The position numbers were made by a program, and so were the translations under genes. From Leptasterias polaris (taxonomy: Eukaryota > Echinodermata > Asteroidea > Forcipulatida > Asteriidae): a stretch of 64,000 nt of DNA. Below the pieces are notes generated by a model. The model was not told the origin of the DNA. It was given only the letters and a program-made list of their open reading frames with translations, and did not search any database. The stretch covers positions 7,327,001-7,391,000 of the forward strand of contig JAZGTN010000015.1 in NCBI GenBank assembly GCA_037783415.1, read 5' to 3'. Positions 1 to 12,300 of this stretch are shown here, in pieces (positions within the stretch are counted from its first letter, which is position 1; each line of letters begins with the position of its first letter).

Positions 1-225
1 CACAGTATAGCCCACTGTGTTACCGCAGTATATAGCCTAATGTGGTACCTCAGTAGCATATTAGCGGTATCACAGAAGCCTATCCGTGGTATCACAGTAG
101 CCTAATGTCGTATAGCCTATTAAAAGTTGCATCATAGTAGCCTAATTGTATCCCAGTATTGCAGCCTGGTTTTCTGACAGACTACCGTATCCCAGTAGCC
201 TGTACGGTATCCAAGTAATCGTCGT
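1..225. repeat. Degenerate minisatellite
   Basis: Variants of a roughly 20-base unit resembling GTATCACAGTAGCCTAAT recur about ten times with indels. The array runs off the left edge of the window. No coding potential is seen. Confidence 0.6.
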
Positions 226-1148
226 CATTTATCCAAGGCTAACAGTATCTCAGAAACTCCACACAGGGTTATAATAAAGAGTCATTTGAAGTGTCGTGCC
301 TCATTAGCCACATACAGTGCTACAAAAGATATCAACTGTAGGCCTATATTTCGTCGACAACATTGCCTTCAATAAAGGTTTCTTTACGTTCTTCAATAAA
401 CCTAGCTTAGTCAGCTGCTATACAGATGATAAAAAAAGGAATGTTGGTGATATCGTTTTGTCTGCTTATTTACTCATTTTAAGCTTCTTATTTAAAAAAA
501 GACACGATTTTCAAAACATAGTGCTACAAAGGGTGGGGACCTGGATATGTCCCCAAATACAACATTCATGAGAACAATTAAAAGAAAAAAAACCAAAAAT
601 CCGTAACCACAATAATTTCCTTAGTTCATATCTAAAACCTTGCTAAAAGTTGGCACTTCACTGTTATATCATTTATCTCTTTAGTTAACTCCACTTGGAT
701 TAACCTGAGTTGCTGCCGGGAAAGTAAACCTCTTTTTAAACCACTGCACGTAATGATAAATATCACTTTATTCTAGTCGATACCAACTGTTCTGATTGAA
801 AATGACATCAACATGAATTATAAACAGCTCAATTTTACCCAGTGGCACGTGAAAATGTTCAATTCATGAGCCTTTTACAATACTCTTTATAACAATTTGA
901 TACGAGACATTTTGAACGGCAGTCAGCACCAGAGTGGAACCCGCGTTACCCGAGGAGTGACTACAATGCGATGAACAAACGAAGATTCGCCTACTAGTTT
1001 GAAAAGATCTCAACATTCTTGTCCACCAAACACCGCTCCCTGAACTCTAATAGGTAAACATATAGTCGGCTGTGAATCTGTGACAACGTCCTGCCCTTGG
1101 TCTGAAGACAGGTGTTAAGCACCCCCCGATAGCACTCAAGCCACTACA
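226..1148. other. Unannotated AT-rich stretch
   Basis: Only short open frames with no recognisable domain or convincing splice structure are present. I see no RNA gene or mobile element here. Confidence 0.5.
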
Positions 1149-1174
1149 TCTATATAAATAGAGGGTGGGCTTTT

Positions 1175-1213
1175 CTCTGTCTTTCCGTCTGTCCGTCTGT
1201 CCGTCTGTCCGCT
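1175..1213. repeat. TCTGTCCG short tandem repeat
   Basis: An 8-base CCGTCTGT-type unit is repeated about four times directly downstream of the TATATAAATAGAG motif. Confidence 0.8.
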
Positions 1214-2479
1214 CATGCACTGGGTTGCGTTGTTTTCCCAGTTACGGGAGAGTTGTAAGCCTAGCGGTGTTGGCAGCCTTTTTATCCTGCGGTAAAAATA
1301 AATGTGCTATGCATGTGTGCGGTTTTCCCAGCATGCCAAAGTCAATGCATGTGCGGCCTTCGTTTGCCTGCGCTTAAAAGAAATATCCTGTGTAATTGTT
1401 CGCGCGCGGTTCCCCGGCTCCACATGTTGACTGCGCCTGGAAATGTTCACGACGGTGCGGTGCCTGGAAATACATCTATGGTATGGTCACGGTATGGTAT
1501 TCTGCGCCAGGTTCGCTGAATCGCCGCTCTAACAATTTCCCTCATATCATAATACTATTTGCCTTTAAACAACTTTTTGAAGAACTCATACTTAGGCCTA
1601 TTATGAGTTTGAGTTACCAACGCTTTGTTTAAACATTTTGAAATAATCTAACGTAAGTAGTTTCTGAGTGAACGTGATGTGTTTGTTGTTAGGCTTCTTT
1701 TTTTTTTCATCACTTGATACAAAAGACACTATGACTATGCGTAGTTGACAACCTATCATTCACCCAACCGAGGTTTCCAGACTTAATGTGAACATGAAGA
1801 TCATGGACCATCTCATGATCATGATTCGATACACGGTACCACTGAACAATTGCATCCGTTATCCAATAAAAACCCATCATGTAAACGTAACATTTCTCAG
1901 GACTTCACTTATCAACCAAAAGCAAAAAAACCATAAAGCTAAACAAATTCAGCATCCACAACAACCTCTTTGTGCACAAACACATTCACAAACTCAAAGC
2001 AACTACCACAGAAACTTGAATGTGGATGAAACTGCAGCAGTCCCAGCACAGAGACAAAAAGATGCACAACGTCACACAGATGCCCGCACAAACTGTTCAT
2101 AGCAAACTCTTATAAGTTTTAGATCCATTGCAACTTCGCTTTTATGAAAACCCACATACTGTTTCCAAGAAATTCATAAATTTAAACCACTTCTACTTTA
2201 AAGACAGCAAATTAGTTTCCTTTAGACAAGTGTATGACATAAAGAACTCAGGTGCCATAAATTTTGTTTCTTTCCCTTATCATCACTATTTTAGACAGAT
2301 TAGCCCAACATGTAAACACAAACCCTTTAATAAATTTCTCTGTTGTTAACTATAAACTCTATATTACAGCCAATTTTTACTCAGCCACCATGTTGCCAAT
2401 AAACATTCTTTTTCATACAATGTTTCCTCTCATTATTGATTAATTTGTGTTCAATCTACCTCTACATTACCTGTTATAT
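1214..2479. other. Non-coding stretch before the LINE
   Basis: The longest open frame here (to 2102) is Gln/His/Lys-rich with no homology I recognise and no splice context. I see no gene. If the Helitron-like unit is real, this is its interior. Confidence 0.4.
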
Positions 2480-4335
2480 GCCCCCCTTTTCACATAGTCC
2501 ACAAAGTAGTGTCTAACCCCAATATCTCTACACTCGACAGGTTTGAACCGGCCTCTGAGGTTGAAATCCGGAAACTGATAAATTCATCACCTTCAAAATC
2601 TTGTGACATTGACCCCATCCCAACTTGGCTGTTGAAAAGGCACTTGTCTGTCCTGTCTACCCCTATCACCAAAATTGTCAATTTGTCGCTTCATAATGCA
2701 GCTTTTCCTCAGCGTTTCAAAAGTGCTATCGTCACTCCACTCCTTAAAAAGCCATCGCTAGACTCAGAAAATCTCAAAAATTTCCGCCCAGTTTCCAACC
2801 TCTCATTTATGTCGAAAATAATTGAGAAAGTAGTTGCCGCCCGTCTGACTGATCATCTGTCTGAACACAATCTGTACGAGACCTCTCAATGTGCATACAG
2901 AAAATATCATGGGACAGAGAGTGCATTGTTGCGCGTACATAATGATATTCTTCGCACCATGGATGATAAACGTGGTGTGTTCTTAGTCCTCTTAGACCTT
3001 TCCGCAGCCTTTGACACCATAGATCATACTATCCTTCTGGGACGCCTGAAATCTTTGGTGTCAATGGGCCAGTTCTCCAATGGATGAAATCTTACATCAG
3101 CAACCGAACTCAAGCCATCAACATTAATGGAGTTTTATCATCACTTGCCACGCTCTTGTATGGTGTTCCCCAGGGATCTGTCCTTGGGCCACTCTTCTTC
3201 ACCATTTACTCTAAACCAATAGCTGCAATTGCAAGAAACCACGGACTCCATGTACATTTGTATGCAGACGATACTCAACTGTATCTTTCATTTGATTTAA
3301 ATTGTTCTGATGAGCAATCTGAACGCAAACGTGTTGAGCAATGTGTTTCTGATATAAAGTCATGGATGACCAATAATAAATTAAAACTCAATGATGATAA
3401 AACGGAACTGCTCATAATAACGTCTAAACATAACCAAGACAAAATAATCAATCACCAGATGCAAATTGGCACTGCTACTGTTACATCATCTGCTAATGCT
3501 CGCAATCTTGGGATCATGTTTGATAACACTATGTGCATGGAATCCCATGTGAAGAAAATTTGTCAATCTGCTTTTTACCATATTAGAAACATTAGCAGCA
3601 TTCGTAAAGTCCTCAATAAAAAGTCTGCCTCTATCCTTATACATGCTTTCATTACATCCAGGCTTGATAATGGAAACTCATTGCGTTATGGTACTAACAA
3701 GCATCTTATCAAAAAACTGCAAAATGTCCAGAACGCTGCTGCTCGGGTATTATCAAAAACACGTAAATATGATCACATCACACCTGTGTTGAAACAGCTT
3801 CACTGGCTCCCAGTCTGTCAAAGAATTAAATTCAAAATCATTTTGCTTCCCTGGAAAGCTATGAATGATAGGGCTCCTCCCTATCTCAAAGAAATTCTCT
3901 CACCATATACGCCAACTCGCAATCTTCGCTCTACAAACCAACTTCTTTTAACTGTCCCAAAACAACCACTTCCAACGGCGTTCGCGCATTTTCTGTATCT
4001 GCACCCACTCTCTGGAACTCTTTTCCTTTACATATCCGAGCTACAAAGTCTCTGGACATTTTCAAAACATTGCTAAAAACTCACCTGTTCAATATTTCTT
4101 ATGATTGACTATCTGTTTGTTATTTTTTTTCCACTTGTTTTTGCCGACACATTTATGTAAATCTGTTTTATTCAATGTGCTCTTATTTCTTTCTAAGCTA
4201 CGTAATTTGTAACCCTTTTTGTTACTCTCTCCGTTTTTTGTTTTTGTTTGGTTTTTATGCGCCTCGGAATAAGTTTAGTCTTAGATGGATGGCGCTTTAC
4301 AAGTTTTAATTATTATTAATTATTATTAACTAGCG
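2480..4335 (+). pseudogene. 5'-truncated CR1/L2-type LINE, reverse transcriptase pseudogene
   Basis: Two overlapping frames (2509-3087 and 3084-4076) together form a non-LTR reverse transcriptase. The first carries the finger and palm start, including the LLDLSAAFDTIDH motif with a catalytic Asp. The second has GVPQGSVLGPL and the catalytic box YADDTQLYL, then the thumb-like LHWLPVCQRIKFKI motif typical of the CR1/L2 group. A single-base frameshift near 3051-3057 separates the frames. The endonuclease domain and any ORF1 are missing, so the copy is 5'-truncated, as is usual for LINE insertions. The 3' end is a short ATT repeat at about 4311-4330, again typical of this clade. The copy is inactive. 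Confidence 0.88.
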
Positions 4336-4364
4336 GGATGCCGCGCTTCGCGCGGCACCCGCTA
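4331..4364. other. GC-rich perfect-loop hairpin
   Basis: TAGCGGGATGCCGCGC pairs with GCGCGGCACCCGCTA across a TTC loop, with one bulged A. It directly follows the LINE 3' repeat and is much more GC-rich than its surroundings. It could be a Helitron 3' hairpin. Confidence 0.75.
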
Positions 4365-4365
4365 G

Positions 4366-4877
4366 GTGGGCGCGATTCTTGCCCATAAAATATGACAAAG
4401 TGCATTGGGGTAATGGGGTGGGTTAATTGGAGAGGATATCAGAGTTTATAATTTTCAGAATTGGTTTGGTAAAAAGATATTTAAAATCAGTTCGCAATGT
4501 AGTTATGTCCTATGATGAAATGTTGAGCATGCAAAATGTGTTGAGTGCGGTCGAAGGCGACGCGTCGCCTCCCCTTACCCTTTTCGCCCCATTTCTCGAC
4601 TACGAAGCATAAGTTGGGGGGGGGGGGTGTTTTAATATTTGGGAAGGATATACTAAGGCAATGATGCATGCTTGGCATGACATGTAGGTTTTTTTGATAT
4701 ATCAGGACTTTTTGAATATCCAACAAAGGCCCATGAAATCCATGAAATATATGCTTCTGTGCTCCTAAAATTTCTTAAAATGTGTCTTTGCTTATATATT
4801 TTCTCTTTCTGAATATCCGTGTTTGCCCGTGGTGAACTTTATATTTTCTCAGTATATTTCGGTGTTTCTGTTTCACG
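4366..4877. other. Unique stretch up to the A1 boundary
   Basis: No gene is recognised. The stretch contains a 12-base G run at 4616-4627. Similarity to the inverted block at 36-48 kb starts at about 4,878. Confidence 0.45.
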
Positions 4878-4952
4878 TCGATGTGAATTAAGCAACACTT
4901 ACTTTTAGTCCAAGGAATACAAACATTGACATTCACTATGTGAAAGGTATAG

Positions 4953-4974
4953 GTATATATATATATATATATAT
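4953..4974. repeat. TA microsatellite
   Basis: About eleven TA dinucleotides, absent from the corresponding place in A2 (near 47,860), where about 45 bases are missing. Confidence 0.85.
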
Positions 4975-5879
4975 TGTTTTCATTTACAGAGTAGTGTAGC
5001 CCTAAATACATGTACATGTACATAACCACAATATCTGTACCCAGAAATCATCATGTGAAATTTGATGGTTTTTTAAATTGTTTTGTAAAAAGCAAACTAG
5101 CAATTGTAGTGTGTCATAGATGTCGATTGAAATTAAATTGCTTCCTTGTGCTGGCAAACTACTGCTAAACACAATTGAAAATTATGAACTGTCACGCACA
5201 TGTTTTAACTTAACATTTTCTTGGTTTCTACAAGTGACATGAATCAACTAAAATGTGCTGAAAAAAACTAACAACCTTTTCAATCAGATTATAAAGGGAC
5301 TTTCACTTTTTTAAATGAATTGTAAGTATAAAACAAATCTACAGTTTGCCAGAATTTCAGCAAGTTTATTTTTAAGGAAACGATAAAGTTGTTCTTGCCA
5401 ATTGTTAATACTTATATGCTTGTTGAAAATTGTGAGATATTTTTAAACCCTCAAAGTTGAATAATTTATCTTTATAAATAAATAAAAAATCTGTCAATAA
5501 AATATATGTAATTAATTATAAATGAACTTGGGTGTCTTGATTTAGCTATTGAAATAACTGTAGTTATCACATTATTATGCTAGTGAACAATTTGCTTCGC
5601 AGTCAAATGGCAGTTTTCCCAGAAGTTATAATTCAGTTGGTGATCATGACAATACCATTCATTATTTTTAACAAAAATTGAAAAAAATGTAAAATGACAT
5701 GTATCCAATGAAGTGATTACTTATGAAAGAGTCCTATCATTTTGGGTTTGGCATCTTCTTAAAACATTAATCTAATGTTGACTTGTTTTACATATTTCAT
5801 TGCAGCAACTGTATTTATAATTCATTTTGACAAACAACTTTAAATAATCAACGTTGCAGTGGCCAACAGTGGCTTGTAA

Positions 5880-6301
5880 TTATCCAAGGCTGTTATTCTT
5901 CTTTAGCATGAGCTTTTTTAGTTGCCTCTTTCGATAGGAAACAAAATTATCCTGTTTTTGAGTTTTCTTCTTTGATGGATTTTCATTAGTTGACTTTACA
6001 GCCAGCTGCTTCTCTTCTCGCAGTGCTTCGTCAATTTTCATGAAACTTCGTCTCTGTGGTGTCATTTCGTCGTCTCCGGAGGGATTCTCTTGTGGTGGTG
6101 AGTTGGCACTTGGTCGAGGTGGGAAGGGGAGACTCGGTGGTCTAGTCAGGGCTGGTTGGTCAGTCATCATCTCACTACTGGGGGGTTCTGTTGCGGGTTG
6201 TGGTAGGGTGTTTGTATCATCTTGGCCAATGGTGCCAAAGATGTCATTCAGGGTGGTCATGCATTCCATGATAACTTGTTCCAGGTCAACTCTCAAGGCA
6301 T
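5880..6301 (-). CDS. Terminal exon of LDLa gene copy 1
   Basis: The 3' splice site reads TTTGTGAAG then ATGCC; the first codon (GAT) is completed by a G from the previous exon. It encodes a helix start ([18 protein letters not shown]), a Pro/Ser/Thr-rich linker and a strongly basic tail with KKKTQK and [13 protein letters not shown] before the stop. Exon length (422) equals that of copy 2. The copies differ by several amino acids, including a compensated small indel around EMMTDQP versus EMTEQP. Confidence 0.8.
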
Positions 6302-9300
6302 CTTCACAAAGGACAAGAAACAAAGTTTAAGGAAAAAACCAAAACATCAACTTCAAGAAACAAATAAGAGGTGGTTCCTACTCGAAAAAAAAATGAACAA
6401 AGTATATGTCCATTACGACCAATCTCACACCAAAGAACAAATGCAATCATGAGCAAAGGCCATTTCGTTATAAAACTGTAGGTTTGTCCATGTTCACCCT
6501 CCATACCCAAGTTTACAATGGTCAGAAAGAGAAAGATCAGCCCTTTCCAGTGGTGGTAAAATAAAATAAGATAGTGTAGTAATTCATTAGAAATGGAGTG
6601 GAAATGTCCGAAATGTCAAACAGAGCACCATCTGGTTGTGTACAAAAAAGTGTTTGAGTTTTAAGATTAAACTGAGGAAACAAATATAATGAGGTGATAA
6701 TATAATTTGTAATATTGGTATTTGAGTGAAAGTTTACTGGTTTTTAAGAATGTGTGCTTTTACACTTCAGTACATTTGCAAACAATGCGGTCACCAAGGT
6801 TGTTTATGTCAACAACAACAAATCGATAACAAAAGAGTTTTAACATTTCAATTACTTCAGAGGATGCCCATTTTGTACCTTCCAATTACTGGTTCTAGTT
6901 GAGTAATTTGCAGTTTTTAGTAATTGATTATTGGGTTTGTTAGGTTTGCATCAGGTACTTTGGTTTGCGCAAGATTTAATGGACATGGTACTTTTCACAA
7001 ACGTTTTTAAAGTAGCGGAAAAATGTATGAGAGGAAACTCGAGTATTATAACAACACTTACCAGCTTCACCAAGCGGTCCTTGCAGCATCTGAACTTTCT
7101 CCTTCAGCAAAGTGAACTTCCTGCTAAGCCCTTTTACCACACCTAAAATGTTTGGGGTTCAATAAAAACAAAATTTACTCGAGCAGAACTTGAACCTGCA
7201 ACCTCCAGAATAATGTGCCGGCCCTCAGTCTGTACAACCGAGCATAATCTAGCCCTATGTTGCGGTCTTCCTATGTTGTCAATGTCGTTGTTCGGGGTTG
7301 CCAGTTATAAGCCATTCAACCTGTAACTGCTGTAAAGCCAGGGATCACATCCGATACAAGCTAGGAAGTGGCAGCAAAGGGATCCTGTATAAGAGGATGA
7401 TACTTTTTATGTCAAATACACAATTTGACTGTACTTAGAAGAGAACAAAACAGGAATGAACCGATTCAGAGGAACTTGCTTTCATTTTACTCATGTGGTT
7501 TGAAGGAATGGCCCAACATGTTGGATTTGGGAAGAGTAAATTTAGTTTTAAGAACCATTGCAAAATAAAAGGATAAATTTACATGAGAAAAGAATCTACT
7601 GATTTTAATGGAACCTGAACACTTCTTGGGCTTTGGATAATAATGCTTGAGGGTGGTTAAGTTTCAGCAATTTTCGAAATTATTTTTCAAAAAATTACAA
7701 CCTTCAGACCTAAACATTTCTTAAATGATTGATCAAGTTCCAGTTCCAGTTCCAGTTATTTTTAAAACCAATTTCATCACTTGTTTTTAATTGTATTAGC
7801 TGTATTTCTGGCATAAAGAATGATACCTTAAGTTTCACCCTTACACCAATGTGCAAGAAAACCTGATGTGTAAAATCACACTATTACCAAATTTTCACTT
7901 TTCTTTTCATGGGCGGAAAAAACCCTAAATAATCCACAACTAATGACTATTTCACAAGTGATCACAGTGACAATAAGCCATGATATCAATACCTAGATTA
8001 ATGCAGAGCTGCCAGCCTTTTCTGATTCTGCATTAAGTTCCCTGAAATTAAGCCAATCATGCCATGTATTGATGGAGAAATTTGAAAAATCTCTCTGATT
8101 ATGGAAATTTTGTCTGTGTTATGTTGAGTGTATAACTCTAAACATCTCCCTGATCGTTGTACAAAAACTCCCCGATTGCAAGACACAAATGTTGGCAGGC
8201 TTGTTAGTGGTTTGACTCTCCTGGAGCTCAAAAACTTTAAGGCAGGGGAAATTTGTTTTTAATTGTCAAAGTTCAATATCGTAAGTTGGTGTATCCCAAC
8301 ATATGAATAAAATAACCTGAGAAAATTAAGGCTCAAATGGTCATCGAGAAACCACCCTCGTTGCATAAAATTGTATGCTTACAGATGTCTGAGAAAGACT
8401 ACATGCCTGAAGCCTTCATCAGATTCAAATTTTCGGTGGAAAATGACTTCTTTCTCTAAAACTACATTACTTCAAAGGGTGTCATTTCTAACAGCCCTCC
8501 AGTGCTCTTTACCAAGTAAGATTTTATGGTCTTTAATTTTGGGAGTAAATACCAAAGGTGTACACTCCCTTTAAGGATTAGTTGTATCCTTAAAACATAG
8601 TTTGAAAACCAATGTGAACAGTTACACTGCAAACACTGTGGTGTTAAAATTGACACCATGGGTGTTGTCATATATAGCCTAGATACAAGAATCAAAGTTT
8701 ACACACCGTAAGGTGTTAAATAAATCACTAGTTTATGTCACAACAATTACATTGGTGTTAATTTTGATTCTCTCTTTGGTATCTATATGTGACAACACCC
8801 ATGGTATCAATTTTAACACCCCAGAAGTGTTGCTGGACGAAGCGCAAAAAGAACAAGACATTAAGTGTTTGTCGACAAACACAAAACTGTTCCGTGTTGT
8901 TTTGCTTCGATTAAGTGCTTCAAAGCTATAAGTTGGTCTGATTTCAAGATAGAAGACTTTTGACCTTTGACAGGCCCTTTTTACTAAGTGCCTGAAAACC
9001 TAGTCTTCATTCTGATACTAATTCGAAAGGAGCTTTTAAACCAGAAATAAAGGTCAACATGGGGTCATGGTAACCCTTGTCTAACATTTAATGCTCAAAG
9101 GGTTTATAACTGAACAGAAATTGAAAATCGGGTGTGTAGTTCTTGATGGTCCCACTTCCGGTTGACCCGGAAGTAAAGGTCAACATGGGGTCACGGTTAC
9201 CCAAGGCTAATCCCAATGCCCAAGGAGTCTATAACTGAAAAAAGTTTGACGATCGGTTGTATACTTTTAGAGATACAGTGGTCTCAAGATTGGCTAATTA

Positions 9301-12300
9301 AATATTCACCTCGCTGTAAATGGGCTAATTAATTAAGAATTTAAAAAAAATTTACATTGAGAGTTAAGTTCACGTACTAAGCTTCAATTTGATATAGGAT
9401 CTAACTCTTTCATATTACGCTTTAGGATATTAGTCACATGCACGGTTGTGTAAACAGGTCTTTTTACTTGAAATTTTGTTTATGAAACTGCTGTTAGACG
9501 GGTCACCAACTGTTTCAGAAAAGGTATGTTGACAAAAAATAACCGTGAATGCTCAGGCTTATACGTAAGCCTGTGACGGTTACACAGTTAAGTGACAGAT
9601 CTTACGGTTAAATGGTTTACATTTGTACGGTTCAGATAAACGTTGAAAAATTCACTTAAAAAGTGCTGCGTAACAAACACATAGGCCTATCATTCCCAAT
9701 TTACAGACTCGTAGTCTTTGTTATTTCAATACAACTGTGCTTGCAGCAATATTTGTAAGAAACATTGAACGCTAGGGGGCGTTCCACAAAAATTCGATTG
9801 CGCATGCTCGCTTTTGCAGGGTGATTGCGCAAAGTCAAAATGCTGCAATGAAGAATGAAGACACAATGTTTTTGATCACATGCCGGTTGTGTAAACAGGT
9901 TTTTTTACTTGAAATGTTTATGAAACTGCTGTTACACGGGTCACCAACTGTTTTTAGAAACAGTTAAACGTTTTTAAAAAAATAACCGTGAATGTGCAGG
10001 CTTATACGTAAGCCTGCGACGGTTACACGGTTAAGTGACAGATCGTACGGTTAAACGTTCACATTTGTACGGTTCGGATAAACGTTGAAAAATTCACTTG
10101 AAATGGTGCGAAATGCTGACCATAATAATTGTGATCACGATTTGCACAGCAAACGATCCCATGCCACAACACACCCATATTGTTTCCATTTACAGGCTTA
10201 AGTCTTTGTTATTTCATTACTTTGCGTGCGGCACGGGTCATAAATGGGTCGCAGACTTGAACGAGTTTAAAATTTGTCTCCTTTCGTATATAAACACATA
10301 TCAAATTCTAGGCAGAGTACCCAAGGCGTTAAATTTGCCTGAAAATTTTTGTTTTTTTCTACTGACAATGTTTCAATAAGTTTTGATGCTTTTAAACTGA
10401 CCGTCAATAAAATATTTCTTGTTTTAAGAATCATTTGTGTAATCTAGGACGTTAAATTTGAGCTTAATTGAAAAATTATGTTTCTAGAAGTCGGATTTGT
10501 TTTCCCTATCTCCATGTGTTTTGTACACGCCGAAAACGCGCAATAAATGACGTCATTGTGACGTCCGTAATTTTAGGCCGAAAGGCACATCTACAGTATC
10601 CCAGAAGTCTAAAACTGAAAAAAGTTTGACGATCGGGGGTATACTTTTTTAGATATTGTGCCAACAAGGTTGGCTAATTAAATATTCACCTCGCTGTTAA
10701 GTGGCTAATTAATTAAGAATTTTAACATTTATCACATTTAGAGTTAAGTTCATGTACTAAGCTTCAATTTGATATAGGATCTAACTCTTTCATATTTACG
10801 CTCAAGGATATTAGGTGTATACAAAAAACGTGTACAAATGCTATGGGATTTAGGCGGAAACAAATGTATAAGAAAAATAATATAAATCTCGACGAAAACA
10901 ACACCTGTTCTGACTTTGTTCGGACAGTAAGTCGGAACAGCTAATAAAAATCTCGACGAAAACAAAAGCTGTTCCGACAGCTAGGTCGGAACAGCTAATT
11001 ACATCATACTTTCCACAATTTGACATTACACAAAAACAAAAATGTAACTTACTCGGATCAACAGGTCCAATTTGAACACCGTTCCGTCCTCTATTGTTTC
11101 CTGGTAAAAGCCATTTGAAAAACAAGGTGTAATACTTGACAATGTTTTAGTGGTTAGAAAAGTTCAATGTATTTGACTTTACACCTCGGAAACAATATAG
11201 AATTAGCAACAATTGTTTTACTGAGTGATGTTACAAATGGGGTCGGCCCAATTTCATAGAGCTGCTGAACGGCAAATTTTGTGCATATTGCGCAAGTTTT
11301 CATTTCAGTTTGTGTGCTCACGGTTAGCAGGGTTATCCCTGCAAACCGTGAGCAAACGAAAATAGTCCATTAGACCCATGTACTGATGACATCACATTAT
11401 GTTTTACTGCATTGCTCAAGTGATGTATCTGGGAGCGGGTAGGGCTACCGCATTTCCAACAGTTGAGTGGACACAATGGTTTCCCACTTTCAGAAAAGTG
11501 GTAAACAAACTAACGTCATTAGTTAAAGTCTACCTTGTTGATAGCAGAGTCGTTCGTCCTCGCCTCCCAAACAGTCTGTAATGCCATCGCATGCATACTC
11601 CCTTGAAAGACATCTTCCATTGTAACAGGCAAACTGGTAGTGCGGATCACAATTGCCTAGGGAATACGACAAATGGTATATTTCAAAACCTGTACAAACG
11701 TTTTCAAGGAAACATCAATTCAAATTATTGACTGAAACCTAGGAATAATAGAGCTGCGGGGAACAGACAATTTTGCTTTAACAGTTTTCTGCTATGCATT
11801 AATAAGCAGGAAAACAGTCACAGCTTGTGCCAGTAGTATGTTGGGTTTTTTCGCTGGTAACCATATTCTGTTAAACAAAATTGTGTTGTGCTCGGCTACT
11901 TGTTGTGCTTAACCCTTACTGAGTACCGTCTAACAAAAATCCCAGCAATGTTTTATATTTCCTCTGGTTACAGTGACCTTCCATTGGGGGTATGGGGTTG
12001 GGGGTTATTGGAGACTGCAAAGCTGTTCCACTTTATTAGAGGGTTGAATGTTTGTGAACTGCATGCGTTGACACTCACGCTAAGCCATGTGGCAGATTTT
12101 ATATGCTGGGTATATATGGTAAAGATGTTTTCCCCAGCCCATAACAAAATATAACCACGGGAGCTGATACCCCCCCTTCCTCGTATGGTCCAGTCTAGGT
12201 TATCAAGGACGTTCAACTTGCTGTAGGTTTTGTAACTGTGAAAAAACAATGTCACTATGATTCCTCAGATGATCATGACAGGTTTCCAGCTCTACGACAT

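Larger units (their letters stand above)
1149..4365 (+). mobile_element. Possible Helitron-like unit with nested LINE
   Basis: The stretch starts with TC just after an A, within CTACATCTATATAAATAGAG, followed by a TCTGTCCG-rich tract. It ends with a GC-rich hairpin (4331-4364) and CTAG. A TC start and a 3' hairpin followed by CTRR are the known hallmarks of Helitron ends. The base after CTAG is G, not the T expected of a canonical A/T target, and no Rep/helicase coding is present. If real, it is a non-autonomous copy into which the LINE inserted. The call is an inference from the two ends only. Confidence 0.3.

Noticed and set aside
1788..2102. 104-codon Gln/His/Lys-rich frame
   Set aside because: No domain and no gene context. 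It lies in AT-rich DNA with repeats.
7178..7255. Functional tRNA gene
   Set aside because: Box A and B are diverged, arms do not pair well by eye, and the sequence is intronic. A SINE remnant is more likely.
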